A stretch of 64,000 nt of DNA, from contig CH003028.1 in the NCBI GenBank assembly GCA_000149265.1, forward strand, positions 554,155-618,154, read 5' to 3'. Source of the DNA: Ciona savignyi. Taxonomy: Eukaryota > Chordata > Ascidiacea > Phlebobranchia > Cionidae. How positions within the stretch are numbered: the stretch's first letter is position 1; every line of letters begins with the position of its first letter. The position numbers and the translations under genes were made by a program. Positions 48,133 through 60,071 of the stretch are shown piece after piece. The notes beneath the pieces were generated by a model, which saw nothing but the letters and a program-made list of their open reading frames with translations, made no database searches and was not told the origin of the DNA.

Positions 48133-51100
48133 ATGAAGCTTGAAGCCGTCATGGAGAACCTGCAACGCCATCGGTTGCTGGGGCAACACAAGAACGATGA
48201 CGTGATCAGCAATGACGTCAGGTGCGACGAGTTCAGCGACGACCGGCAGAGATCGTTTTCCGAGTCGCCGAAAGCGCACGAAGATTCAGCCGATGAAGAT
48301 CGTATGACGTCACCCATACGTGAGGACGATGACGTGCCGGAGGGGAGATCCCCGGAATGCGACAAATCGGCGTTGCTGACGCAACAAATGGCCTTCGCAG
48401 CTGCCCTAGCACAACGAGGCTCACCCGACAACAATTTATCGAACTTGATGCCCCAAGCGATGATGCAGCATTTCGGGCAGTTCCCTGGGAGCTTTGACCC
48501 CAGCCAGCTACCCCAGGTAAATTCCCCGTCCACCTTGCGCAGCAGGGCAGATTTAACACCGACGTACACACACAGGGCTTCAGAGAGCTGGCGTTGCTCC
48601 AGCACCAGCAAATGGCGCAGAGAATGGCGGCGGAAGCGCAAAAACGAATCCAGGAGCAGCAGGTTCGTAACGTCATTTATTGGCCCCTCGTCTGAATTTG
48701 TCCTTGAAAATCTTCATGCACCTCGAGTTTATAGTCAAGTTGTTTTTTCGGAGTGTGGATGGTTGGTTCGGGTATTTAAAAAAGGAATCTAAACTCTTTA
48801 TCCACCGGTATCGTAGGACGAATCGTTTCCGCATATTTGAGTGAGTGGAGCTGTTACAGTGTGCGCTCGGTTGGTTGATTTATATCTTCGTTTATTTATC
48901 TTAACAGTTAGGAACAAACCACATGTAGCATAATGCTCCCGTTTAAGCTGCCCTAGCTATCACAGTGCGTGGATAACCAGACACGGATGCTTCCTATTTT
49001 AAACAGACACTAAGGGTAGGAGGATAACTGTAAGGACTTCTGGTTGTATTTTTAGTGTACGTGTGCCCACAGTCGAGCTCCTGGGGCTATTAAAGGCTAG
49101 AATTTAATGCGAAAAGCCTAAAATACGCCAGTGGGTTAAAATGTTGCTTATCATTCGACATTTTCTACTTCAGCACCAGACCAATCACATTTCAACCCCA
49201 TCAAGCGCTTCTTCGCACACGTCATCCGGCTCTATTACGTCACAAACGAATAATGGGAGCCAGCAAGAATGGACGTACGAAGAACAGTTCAAACAGGTAG
49301 AAAAATGTTCTAAATTTCCCCTTTGCTCCACACTGATTTTATCTTACCGTCGACACATTGAAAAGTTAAAACTGTAAAGTTAAATTCAAAGATACGATCT
49401 TGACGTTTTTACCTTAGGCTTCACGTTGATGAGATTTTAAACACACAGCCCCCTCTCTGGACCCCCTGAATTTGGGGTAAACAGGCGGATTAGCATGCGG
49501 GGCTTAACCTTTGGGTTAAGCGTAATAATCACGGCGGTCGATAACATTGCGACTTATTGACTGTCGCTCCTTGGAGTCTTAATTATCGATGTTTATATTG
49601 TGCTTATTACGAGTGCGGCGCAAATTCGCCGCTGCTAATTTCATTTTTATTAACCGCGGATCAATTTGGTCGAAACGTCCCGGTTCCCACTGTCAGTAAA
49701 GGCGAATTATTGTGGGATTGGATGATCAGGGCCCGGGGGGATGCTTTTAATTAAACATCTTCAACACCTTGTACGTACGATACGGACGAGAATAGAAAGT
49801 ACGACGTCAATGTGCATACTTGCTCGCGCAACTGGCTTTCGGTCAGTCGCTCGAGGCAACTGCGCATGGAATTGACTTTGGACGATCCGCATAACTGGGC
49901 CCGGAATCCACCTTGGTTTAGAGTCAACTTAGATGGACAGGGGTTAGGGTCAGGTTACGATTTTAACCCCCGCCCCCGTTTTAGTCGATTTATCATTTCT
50001 TATGGTCATGGGAGAGGGCTTTGTAACTTTGCGCCATTTCCGCGTTCTCCGCGAAACGAAACAATGCCGATATCGGTTTTAATTATACGATTGTTTCGCA
50101 ATAAATCGCCCATTGTTATGACTTGTAAACGTCACACGGACAAATGGACGAAATGTTTGTTCAGCGATGTCTGCAAACTTTGCCTAATCTCCCACATTCG
50201 GGGATTTACCTGTACTTTGGGTGTAATTTGAAACCACGGGGTCAAAAGGTCAAGTGACCGGATATTAAGCTTCATGGCGTCGATATGCTTCATTAGTTTT
50301 ATACTTCGATAAACTTTTTAGCCATTGTGATTGTGACGTCACGTTGTTTTATCGATCTTTATTTCGTCATAATGCTTTTAACGACCGCGGTTTGAATATG
50401 CTCTGTGACGTGTTAATGGGCGTGCTTTAATTTATTACGTAACTTTACGCCCATTGTAAAGTTATAATGGATTTTATTTTCGCCGATAAAACATAGAAAT
50501 CAGCAGCGCGAAAAAATCGATTCGCCCGTCCAGTAAATACGATGGTTATGACGTCATAATTAGCAGCGATGAAATCGTCGAAATATTGCGCTTCGGGAAA
50601 TTTCATGAAATTTTAATTTTCGTTTAATCGGCCTCCAAATCTGTTTGCCGATTTTCGACACACAGTGGCTATTGTTACACAATAAACGCACAGAGACGTC
50701 ATTAACAATTGATATACTGCCGACCGCACGATGCTGGCTTAATGCGATATCGCCGTGAATAATTCAACGAATTGTGGAAATATGAAATATTGTCGCAATC
50801 TGGAACCGCCTGTTTAATTGCGCCCCGAGCGAAAAACATAATCGCAATAGAAACATCATTTATTCATGATTTAATTTCGAATTTGCGATTTCGCGACTTG
50901 ATAAAATGTTCTATTTACACTCGGCGGAGAGTATTTAAAATCAGTTTCATTATTCATGGCCCCGAAGGTCAAGCAGCTATGCCATCACAATACTACCTGT
51001 CGCGGGATAAAGGTCTTAATGAAAGTATAAAAGGGCCGGGCACGACACGGTTAATATAAAGCACTCAACGGTCGCCGCCGTAGTGTCTGAGTCAGGAACA

Positions 51101-54100
51101 TGTTGCTAACAGACCGTTGCAAAACGCCTTGTCCAAATCGCCCTCGTGTTTGCTATTGCTAATTACGTCTTAAGTAAGCAACTTCTTAACCGCGCCATTT
51201 TGCGGCGCGCTATCCAATGTCCCGTTAATTTATACAAATCATGGTTGATAAGTCACACTTTATAACCGGAGACACCGTTTAAATTCCTCTCACTATTTTT
51301 TTTGTACACAACACAACCTTGGGAGTTAACTGTAACTTGTTATTGTATTTGCTCAAATTTGGGTTTATCCTACTATTTTACATTTACAGCTTTGTTTAAA
51401 AAAATGAAAAGTGACCTTATTATTGTTAAGTTCAAAATACGCCCAGATTCTACGTAGCTTTAACAAAATATCGAACTTGTGTCTTCAGTTTATGGAAAAA
51501 ATAAGGTTTTTTGCAAAAACACACTGATAAGCATGCCACATACTTATCTTTGTCGTATATTTATACACTTGTGCTCGAATCAAACTTGATATTTAACAAC
51601 ACAACTATCCATCCGCGTCACATTGCCAAAGTCTTGACATTTACATATTAATCACTACGTAACCTATTGGCTCATTTACCAAATATAATTTCTGAGTGTA
51701 GGATCAAAGAACGAATCAAAAAATCATCATATTTAACATTAACATTGGTTAATGGATGTGGTGTGAGTGTAAATGAATCACGTTTGTTATACAGCTTATA
51801 CATACTTTTTTTTTACATATATTATCGGATTTGAAAACGTTTTTAAACAACCTGCAAAACTGGTTACTTAAAAAATAAATTAAAGTTTTAACTTAAAATT
51901 TTTTTTTTATAAAGTTTCGATTTAACCGAACATATAACATTTTCCTTTTACACTATTTCTGTGAAGGCACGTTGTTTGAAACTCCAGCGTATTACAAACA
52001 GTACCCGTATTGTTCTATGATTGCTAACTAATGCCGCTTATCGTTGTAAATGGAATAAAACATGTAAATCGTCCTTCAAGATCGTGTATAGGTGTATCCA
52101 AATCAACCTTAAGTGTGGCCTTCATAAAATTTGCATTTTCAAAGAAATCATTTTCCCGGTTATTTGCAAACAAATTAAGATTTTAAGCACATCGCCTGCC
52201 GCATTATCATAGTTTTTAAATATGGTAAAGCGTGAATATACTCGAGGTGTAAGTTTGGGCGAATTTTTCGCGTCAAATGCAGCACCACCATGCGGAAATT
52301 TGAAGTTTCCGTTTCCCTAATTGTTCGCTAACAATGGGCGTCGGAATCACAATTAAATCGCGCTCACTTTCGATGAAACCCTCGAGATACAGATGTTTCG
52401 CGCATCTTTTTATCGAACGATCGATAGCACTGTGACGTAACAATAGAACGCGCGGTCACTTTCGCGTTTGGAGCGCCCTCGATGTTTCGAATGTGCTTCG
52501 AGAACCAATTAATCGCGGAATCCGCGTTCCAATAATATCAATGAAGTTAGGGAATCGCCATCACTGTATTCAGCTTGTGCGTCCACTTTAATTCCCGCTA
52601 TAAATGCCCCAGCCTCCACTTAAACGCCCGCTACAAATACCCCGATCTAACCCAAGCATCCCCGTCCGGGTCTTTAAGTGCACTTACATGACCTAATTAG
52701 AAAGTTGCCAGAATTTAATTATTCTGGAACAAACATTTTCGCGGCCGCCATTTTACCCTTTGTTTACCATACACGTCATAATGGGCGCCCAAAGCGCATT
52801 ATGACGACACGGACAAAATTGTAATCTTCCCCAATAAACAACGTGTTTAAATATTTAATAAATTATGACTGTTGGTTAGTTAAACACAATTTACTTTACT
52901 TACGTCACAATAAATTGTGTTACAGCTGTATGAGATTGATGACGACATAAAGAGGAAAGAATTCTTGGACGACTTATTTAGCTTCATGCAGAAACGAGGT
53001 AAGTTGGTCTGTGACGTCATAAAAGTAATACCCGAAAGTTCGTTACTGATATGTTTCTTTTCCGATCACGCGGGGGTTCTGGTTCCAATTTCAAATCCCC
53101 TAGTTCTTTAGTAGAAATAAAAACAAACAAAATAGATAACCAACATGATAGACCACTTAGCAACAAAACTGATCACTGTGACCGGGTAAAGCAAGTATGT
53201 TTCACAAAAAAACGTTTTTATATAAATAATCCATTAAGGTTTGTAACACTGGCTTTTAAGTTCTTAGTTTCCGTTTTTAATAATGATCCCATATCAGATA
53301 ATGTTTGTCCACGAATCGTACTTGATAATCGCGACGTCGACGGGTGACATTACACACTATTTAGCACCTTTTGTACCAGATGACTATGAAAAGAACAGTT
53401 TTGGTCAATATATATTTTTTCGGCTTTAAGGGATTAAAACTTATTTTGTAAACATGCGATTGTTATTTTGGAAAGGAAACAACATTGCATGATTTAATCC
53501 CGATTATACCCAAATTTAACCTTTATTTCTATCAACCTGCACCACATAACCTGATCCCGACCCGCACATGTGTTTTTGACAAATAAGGTATGGTAAACAC
53601 CCCTTTTTTAAAACATTACAAATATATATATATACTCAAAACACTTCTGATAATGCATTTCACGTCGCCGAGTGGTATGACTCAAATGTTTTGGACATAA
53701 ATTCATGGTAGAAATTTTGGAATCAAATGTTTGGTTGAAATTCTTCACTTTTACTGGTTTCCTACATAGGCCGCTCTCGAATTAAGCGTTACGGTTGATT
53801 GCATTTGGTTTTGGGGGGTTTAATCTGGACGAGGATCCCATAAATCACCCCGGGTTTAAAGGGGGGTTATTACTTTTATCCCACAACAAATCGTTCCGCT
53901 TTTCAAAAAAACTTCTTCTTACAGCGCTAGCGCTCGTTAATATTTGATGCGACTTTCAAATTCACAGCTTTGTTGACGTCACAAGTTCCTTTGTTCTCAA
54001 ATGAGATTACTTGGTAAACCGAACACTAGTGTTTGTTGCGTCTGAGGGATTTGTTTATTCTTAAATATCCACCGGCTGGTAAGGCAATCAGCGGTCGCAA

Positions 54101-57100
54101 ATGCAACTTCGCTTAATTATTGATGCCAGAACCACTTTCAAGCAATCACACATGGCTTATTTTAATTAGCTGTCCGACACGGCAGTTAACGGCATCGCGA
54201 TTTTAACCACGTGATGCGCAGTCAGTCATGCGGAAAATACAATGTTATGGGTTACCTGGAATGGAAAGCTTTATAAAAACAGACGATTTATCGCGATGCA
54301 ATTTTCGGCGCCGCCGTGTCTGCCCCCACTAACCCCCTGCTAATTTGTACTCAAAGTAAATTCTGATTATTTCGCGAAATTCGGCTTTTGGGTAAACACC
54401 CCTCAAATTCTGATTCCAGATTCTAATATATCATTCAATGAGGCGACCCACTGGTGCGTGAAAAACCGATAACAAGAGCTATTGTTGCGTAACACCGGAA
54501 CGCTGTTTATAAATGAGATAAAAAGATAAATTAATAATTCGTGCTTTCGGTAAAAAAATGTTTTTTTTTTCGCTTTTTATATTTGTTCGTTTTCGTTCCA
54601 AAAAAATTAAAAGTGAAAAAGTTAAAATAGGAGCGGCTTGCGAATCGCTTAACGCTAAATAGCAATCGGTATTATTACCGCCGTGTTTTCGATTGTTTTA
54701 ACGAGAATAGAACAATGCAAAGTGTTCATTTCTGCTTTCGTCGCGCTTGGATTGCGCCGCCATTCACCCATAAAATCTCTCTCTTGTCATCTCGGGTTAC
54801 CTTCGTTAAAACCTTCGTTGCAAATGTCGATTAATGGGACCCGTTCGGCGATAAATCGACTAAGTCCCGTCACGGTGTCAGCAAACGCGTAACAAAACAA
54901 GCATTATGACGTAACTATAGACATCGCGCGAGGTGGTCTAATATCAAATTGATATCGGCGACGATTGATGGTCACTGACCCGCGGATGAATATAATCAAA
55001 TAGTTAGAGGGAAATTGATTTCGGGAGGTCCCGCTGTTTATACTCGATTTCGTGCCGGTTATTGTGACGTCACAAACCTAATAATGAAGTCAATTGTGCT
55101 CGAGTTATTTTTTCGCGCCAACTTGACCCGGTTTCGAACCCAGCGTCACTTTATCTTCAAATCGGCCCGTTAATAGCATCCTTGGTTTCGAATCAAGCAT
55201 CAATCGGTCCTTCATTGGTCTATTTTAGAGAGATTGGCTCATAACCCACGACCATTGGCCCATTAAAGGTCGTCGTTTTTTTACCTCGATTAAACAACAC
55301 TAACTAGAATAACTCCGACGGGAAACGTGCTAAGATCCATTAACGTAAACTGCGCGCGATTCCGGTCATAAACAAAATGGCGACCTGGGTGGGACGGATG
55401 CTTGGTGACCCCTAACCACCGCTTGGCGGCGCACAAGTCACGCGGAACAATATGAAAGTTCTCGGGGTGTATTGTTACCCGACTAACGACTGCCGCGTTA
55501 TTGCGCAGGGACACCGGTGAACAGGATCCCGATCATGGCCAAGCAAGTGCTGGATCTCTTCCAGCTCTACAGGCTTGTGGTCGAGAAAGGGGGATTAGTG
55601 GAAGTGATTAACAAGAAGATATGGAGGGAAATCACTAAGGGACTCAACCTACCTTCTTCCATTACGAGCGCGGCTTTCACGTTGCGTACACAGTAAGTAA
55701 TTAGATCTGATCGCGGGTATTCATCCGCGATGTACTGGAATTTTCGTCTCGGTGGAATTTAAGTGGGAAAACAATCAAAGTTATTTTGAACGTGACTTGA
55801 CGATGTCGATTCACTTTTTACACCTTTTTTGGGGTCCAGGATATAAATGAATTTTGCTTGATCAAAGGCCTTTTTTGGTTGGAAATCTCGCATGTGGGCA
55901 CTGGATGTTTTACAATACCATTCTAGAATATCCAAATCTACTCAGAATAATCAAACGCACGTCCTGCAGATATATGAAGTACTTGTACCCGTTCGAATGC
56001 GAACGCGAGAAGCTCTCGGTGCCCTCGGAGCTGCAAGCCGCCATTGAAGGAAACAGACGGGAAGGAAGACGGCCCAGCTACAGGTACGAAAACAACTCAT
56101 TTTATGACGTAATATATTCTTCATCGACATTTCGGCATATTTCAGCAGCCTCGGTTTTCGAGCCCAATAACTCCAAAATCAGCCGATTTTTACTATTTAT
56201 AGAGTCAAATCCAAAGATATTGAGTCATTTTGTATGTTTATGCTGCGTATTACGTCAGGTCGTAATAAATTAGGGTCTACAGTCTGATCTGGCCTGCTAA
56301 CCACCCGAGTTGTAGGCTTACCTATTTCTATTGTACGTCCGATGTGTACAGCGGTGCTGCGTATTATACCGTAACGAATGCACATATATTGTCAAGCAAA
56401 ACGAGCCAAGTAATTAGATTCAGCGAGGGCGGGACGGAGATAACGCAATGGTGTTTTTATGATTCAACTAGCAACATCGGCATTTGAACAGTTGTGCCAA
56501 ATCTGGTTATATATATCTAGCGTGTGGTATTAGTTGTTGCGGTCGGATATACCCTAACCCGATATTCGAGTGCATAAGAGGTGATAGTTAGTTATGAAAC
56601 TCACAAGAGCCGTGTATGGTCAATCCAGGCAATGACGGCGATAACGTGGTTTCATCAGCAAATGCTCTCAGCTATTAAGTAGAGTAGATCCACGGAGGTC
56701 TTAGTTAATGTGATGCACACAACACCCGTTGGTGGAGTTTCGTTGATATAATAACAGCCTAAATTCCGGCACTTTATCCATAAACGATGCACCTCTTGTA
56801 CCTATAATTCCTGTATTACATTCCGAACGCACAACCCCATGTACCTCTCGTACCCACAACTTCTATATGACCTGTTCTACCCAAGTACCCTTGTATATCT
56901 AACCCATTGAACCCCTTGCACCCACAGCTCGCACATGTTTTCGTACTCACCTAACGCCAATGGAAGCATGCTCACCCCGCCCAAATTCCCCTTCCAGCAC
57001 CACAACGGGCTCGCCCAACTTACGCAGATGGCAGCGGCAAAATATGGTGGGTGTTTTGGGACGTAACATAAATATGCCATTAAAAGGGTAGACGTAACAG

Positions 57101-60071
57101 ATCTCTTTGGGTTTACCGAAAAATATTTTTTTTATTGCGGCCTGGTTTCGGGCGACAAAGCAATAATGATTATGACGTCACAGGGCAAGCGGACGAGCGG
57201 TGCCTCCCCACATCACCCACCCAGCAACTCATCGCCCAGCAGCAACAGCTGCTCCAATCAGCAAACGCTCAGCACGTGGCGGCCATGGCGGCACTGGAGA
57301 CCATACAGAACCAAGCTAAGGCAAGGGTAGGTTATATAGACTGTGTGTATGAGGCTAAAGGTTTGATTAGTTCGAGAGGTAAACTTTCCCTCCATCGTGT
57401 ACACCATTCCTCTGAGTACAGCGTTTCGTAAAACTTTCCGTTGAATACGTTCTTCTGCTTGTTTAGTGATTATCTGATTAAGGGTTGATTAAAATAATTA
57501 ATAGACGTTTTAAAATGGGTACTAAGGTTTCCACATTGCGTGTACAGCTAATGTTTAACTAAAAGTTTAACCCAATACGCACTCCTAGAACTGACTGCGA
57601 GCACGTGGTATTTTAATGTTCAGTCAGTCTATTTAAGCTAATATTGTCGCGTTAACCAATCGGCCACATGACTGTACACAATTCCAATCCAGCCTATTGG
57701 GTCTGAAGCGGCCATCGACACCAAGTCTATATAAACGCGATTTTCTGTGATGTGCAGGGCGGTTGCATAAACGTCGCGCTCATCGAAACTCGTTCACGGA
57801 ATTCCAACCGCGGCTTCGTTACGCCAAAACCCACGCGCGGCTACGATTTCGGGTTTTGACGGGATAAAGCCACCATCAACGGCGGTCGTGTCAGAACTCG
57901 GTCTGAGCGCTCAAACTCGGATCCACTAATCTGGCTGGAACACGAGGGGATAAGCCGTAAATCGTTACCTACCGTGGGGCGTGGAAATGTACTTGGCTGT
58001 TTTGCTCTGGTATTGGCTGCATCGTCCGACAGTAAAACCAAAAATATGAACGTCTGTGTGGCCAACTAGTTAGCGCGACCTAATTATATACAGAATTATA
58101 TACCGACGTTTTTGGGGAGGGGTGCAATCATGGATAATTAAGTTATGCCAAGGGGGCGATGACACATTGGTTAATAAATATATAAAGGTTGAATTAAGCC
58201 ACTTTCGTGTGTTACACCAGGAGTCTCTCTTTACAATAGTATAATTTATGTACCTCCCAAAAACTTACCTCCGGTACCCACCAGTAATCGCCTTATACGT
58301 CGCACTAGACTTCACTGTCATCAGTTATGAACCCAACGTTAACTATAACATATATATAAACAACATTAAGAAATCGAATTCCATTCAACAACTCAGCACC
58401 TGTACTTATTTATAATCCCATTTGTATAAGCGCATCCCTCTTTTATTTATTAACATACCTTATATGTGCACACAAATAACTAAAGTGGTCAACGAAATCC
58501 CCATGTACCCACCTCTTACCTAACCCTTGTACAGCAGGCAGCCCAAGCGGCCCAACAAGCCGCGCACCACGCCGCCCAGCAAGCAGCCCACCACCAGATG
58601 ACGCTAAAGAAGGAGGTCGATTCAGACTTCTCCGAAGGGGAACCCCCAGAGAAGAAATCACTGTTCGACGAGCCATCAAGGTTGGTCCACTAGCGCCACC
58701 TTCCGGATCCGAGTTGAATGATTTTTTTATGTTGCCGGAGCTACTGTCGTATTTTAGCAGTTTGATTTTAGACTTATAACAAACAACTGGGTGATATGTA
58801 GTGTGGATTGCTTATGTGCATGACAAAACAACAAGTACCACGCTTTAAATCCACAACCACTGATACCCTAAAAGAGAATACACTACATCTACCATACAAT
58901 ATATTGCAAGGGAATTTCCTCAATTAACCCGATCAACCCCCACAGACGACTAACCCCCGAACGACGAGTGTCCATCTCATCCAGATCATCGGTTAAAATG
59001 TCAATGTCGGACCGAGGTGAGATAAACATTATTTTATCATCAGCGTTTTAGCAGTGATTTTTTTGTTTAAAAATACTACAGTCGGTCTAAATGGGTAATT
59101 TTTAGAGGCCCAATATTTCCAATTGGATTTACGGGCATTATTGTCGGTTGTGTATTTAATAACTTTAGTGTTTGACATTTGTATCCGTCAAGTGCCGTTC
59201 CCAAAGGCAAAGAAAGAGGCAAGGTTAAACATCGAACCAATACCTGTCTGGTCAGGACTTCCGTTATAATCCCTTTAATAACAATTTTCCAATTCCCATT
59301 GCATAACTCGTATTTGCCCCCATTTGTCCCATGGATTTATACACTTTTCAAACACCGCAAAATTGTAATACAAGCTATCCTTAGGTCGTCACAGTGATAT
59401 GAGTGACGTCACAAACACTGATTCCATAGACATGTCAGTGGAAGTGAATGGAATCACATATCAGGTATTGAAATTGCTCATTTTACGCTTCGTCGCATTC
59501 ACACTTTATTTCCTCGATTTCCTGTCGAGTTATCACTGATTCGCCCGTCCCACCAATCCTGGATTAATCAATGACATTCTAAAGTGATTCAGCTGTGCGG
59601 ATTATTGAAGAAAGATAATTGAACCATTATCGTGTGCCGAGATTAAGTCTCTTTTTAAGAATAAGGTCTTTTTCTTTAACAATTTATGGGGTTTCGCGGG
59701 AAAATCTCATTTTGGCGAAGATGTGTCAGCCTAAATGAGAATTAAAGCTCTGTTTAGTGTGCTGCTATCCACCGCAGCTTATCATGAGCAAGAGCATAAA
59801 AACCTCAAATTTAATGAATAGCGCCAATTACGTGGTCGTAAATCTTAATTTCCGTCGACCTATTTTTGAGGGAAAAATAAGAAAAAATGTCATGAAACAG
59901 ACCAGGCTGTTTCTTCAAGACAATTTATTATCAGCCCGATATTTTTGTTCAATAATTTTTTTGTTCGCCGATTTTTCGAACTTTACTAATCCACTGATTA
60001 CGTCACAGGGGGTATTATTCGCTCAATATCCACCCAACACGAAGTCGAACTCGCCTGACCCCGCTTCATGA
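48133..60071 (+). CDS. Arid3: ARID3 (Bright/dead ringer) transcription factor, 528 aa
   Basis: Twelve exons (48133-48516, 48576-48662, 49174-49296, 52926-52998, 55509-55692, 55970-56083, 56928-57046, 57184-57326, 58535-58680, 58946-59016, 59385-59464, 60009-60071) join without a break. The start MKLEAVMENLQ matches the conserved ARID3 N-terminus. The extended ARID runs about 190-315: WTYEEQFKQLYEIDDDIKRK, EFLDDLFSFMQKRGTPVNRI, PIMAKQVLDLFQLYRLVVEK, INKKIWREITKGLNLPSSIT, then QYMKYLYPFECE and NRREGRR. A Gln/Ala/His-rich stretch in exon 9 and SIDMSVEVNGITYQGVLFAQ near the end match the REKLES region, used for dimer formation and nuclear matrix contact; the first half of REKLES is diverged. ARID3 proteins bind AT-rich DNA in the nucleus. 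Intron 1 is only 59 nt, and intron 3 is 3.6 kb. Confidence 0.95.
49297..52925 (+). other. ARID3 intron 3, 3.6 kb
   Basis: No nested gene found. Two TGACGTCA palindromes (50334, 50549) and several near-misses lie in its middle third, the only notable signal. Open frames at 49812-50231 and 50772-51059 lack any support. Confidence 0.6.
52999..55508 (+). other. ARID3 intron 4, 2.5 kb
   Basis: No nested gene. Three TGACGTCA palindromes (53012, 53974, 55065). A minus-strand GGGTTCGAAACCGGG near 55126-55142 looks like an isolated B box but has no matching A box. Confidence 0.6.
56760..56927 (+). repeat. Degenerate repeat running into the ARID3 exon 7 acceptor
   Basis: Four or five diverged units of the form CATGTACCTCTCGTACCCACAACTTC, the last of which ends TTGCACCCACAG and is the exon 7 splice acceptor. 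The exon 9 acceptor region (58500-58534, CATGTACCCACCTCTTACC then CTTGTACAG) resembles the same unit. Confidence 0.45.
57327..58534 (+). other. ARID3 intron 8 with a SINE head
   Basis: No nested gene. A SINE 5' part at 58049-58112 (GTGTGGCCAACTAGTTAGCGC) lies in it. The minus-strand open frames at 57841-58065 and 58443-58679 are not supported; the second overlaps ARID3 exon 9. Confidence 0.55.
58049..58112 (+). repeat. SINE 5' fragment
   Basis: AACGTCTGTGTGGCCAACTAG followed by TTAGCGCGACC and a TATATAC-rich spacer matches the head of the SINE at 1519-1632. Confidence 0.5.

Noticed and set aside
48060..48676. Minus-strand open frames of 193 and 147 codons
   Set aside because: They lie antisense to ARID3 exons 1-2, whose sense translation matches the family; the antisense frames show no domain.
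55126..55142. Isolated B-box-like GGGTTCGAAACCGGG on the minus strand
   Set aside because: No A box or tRNA fold around it.
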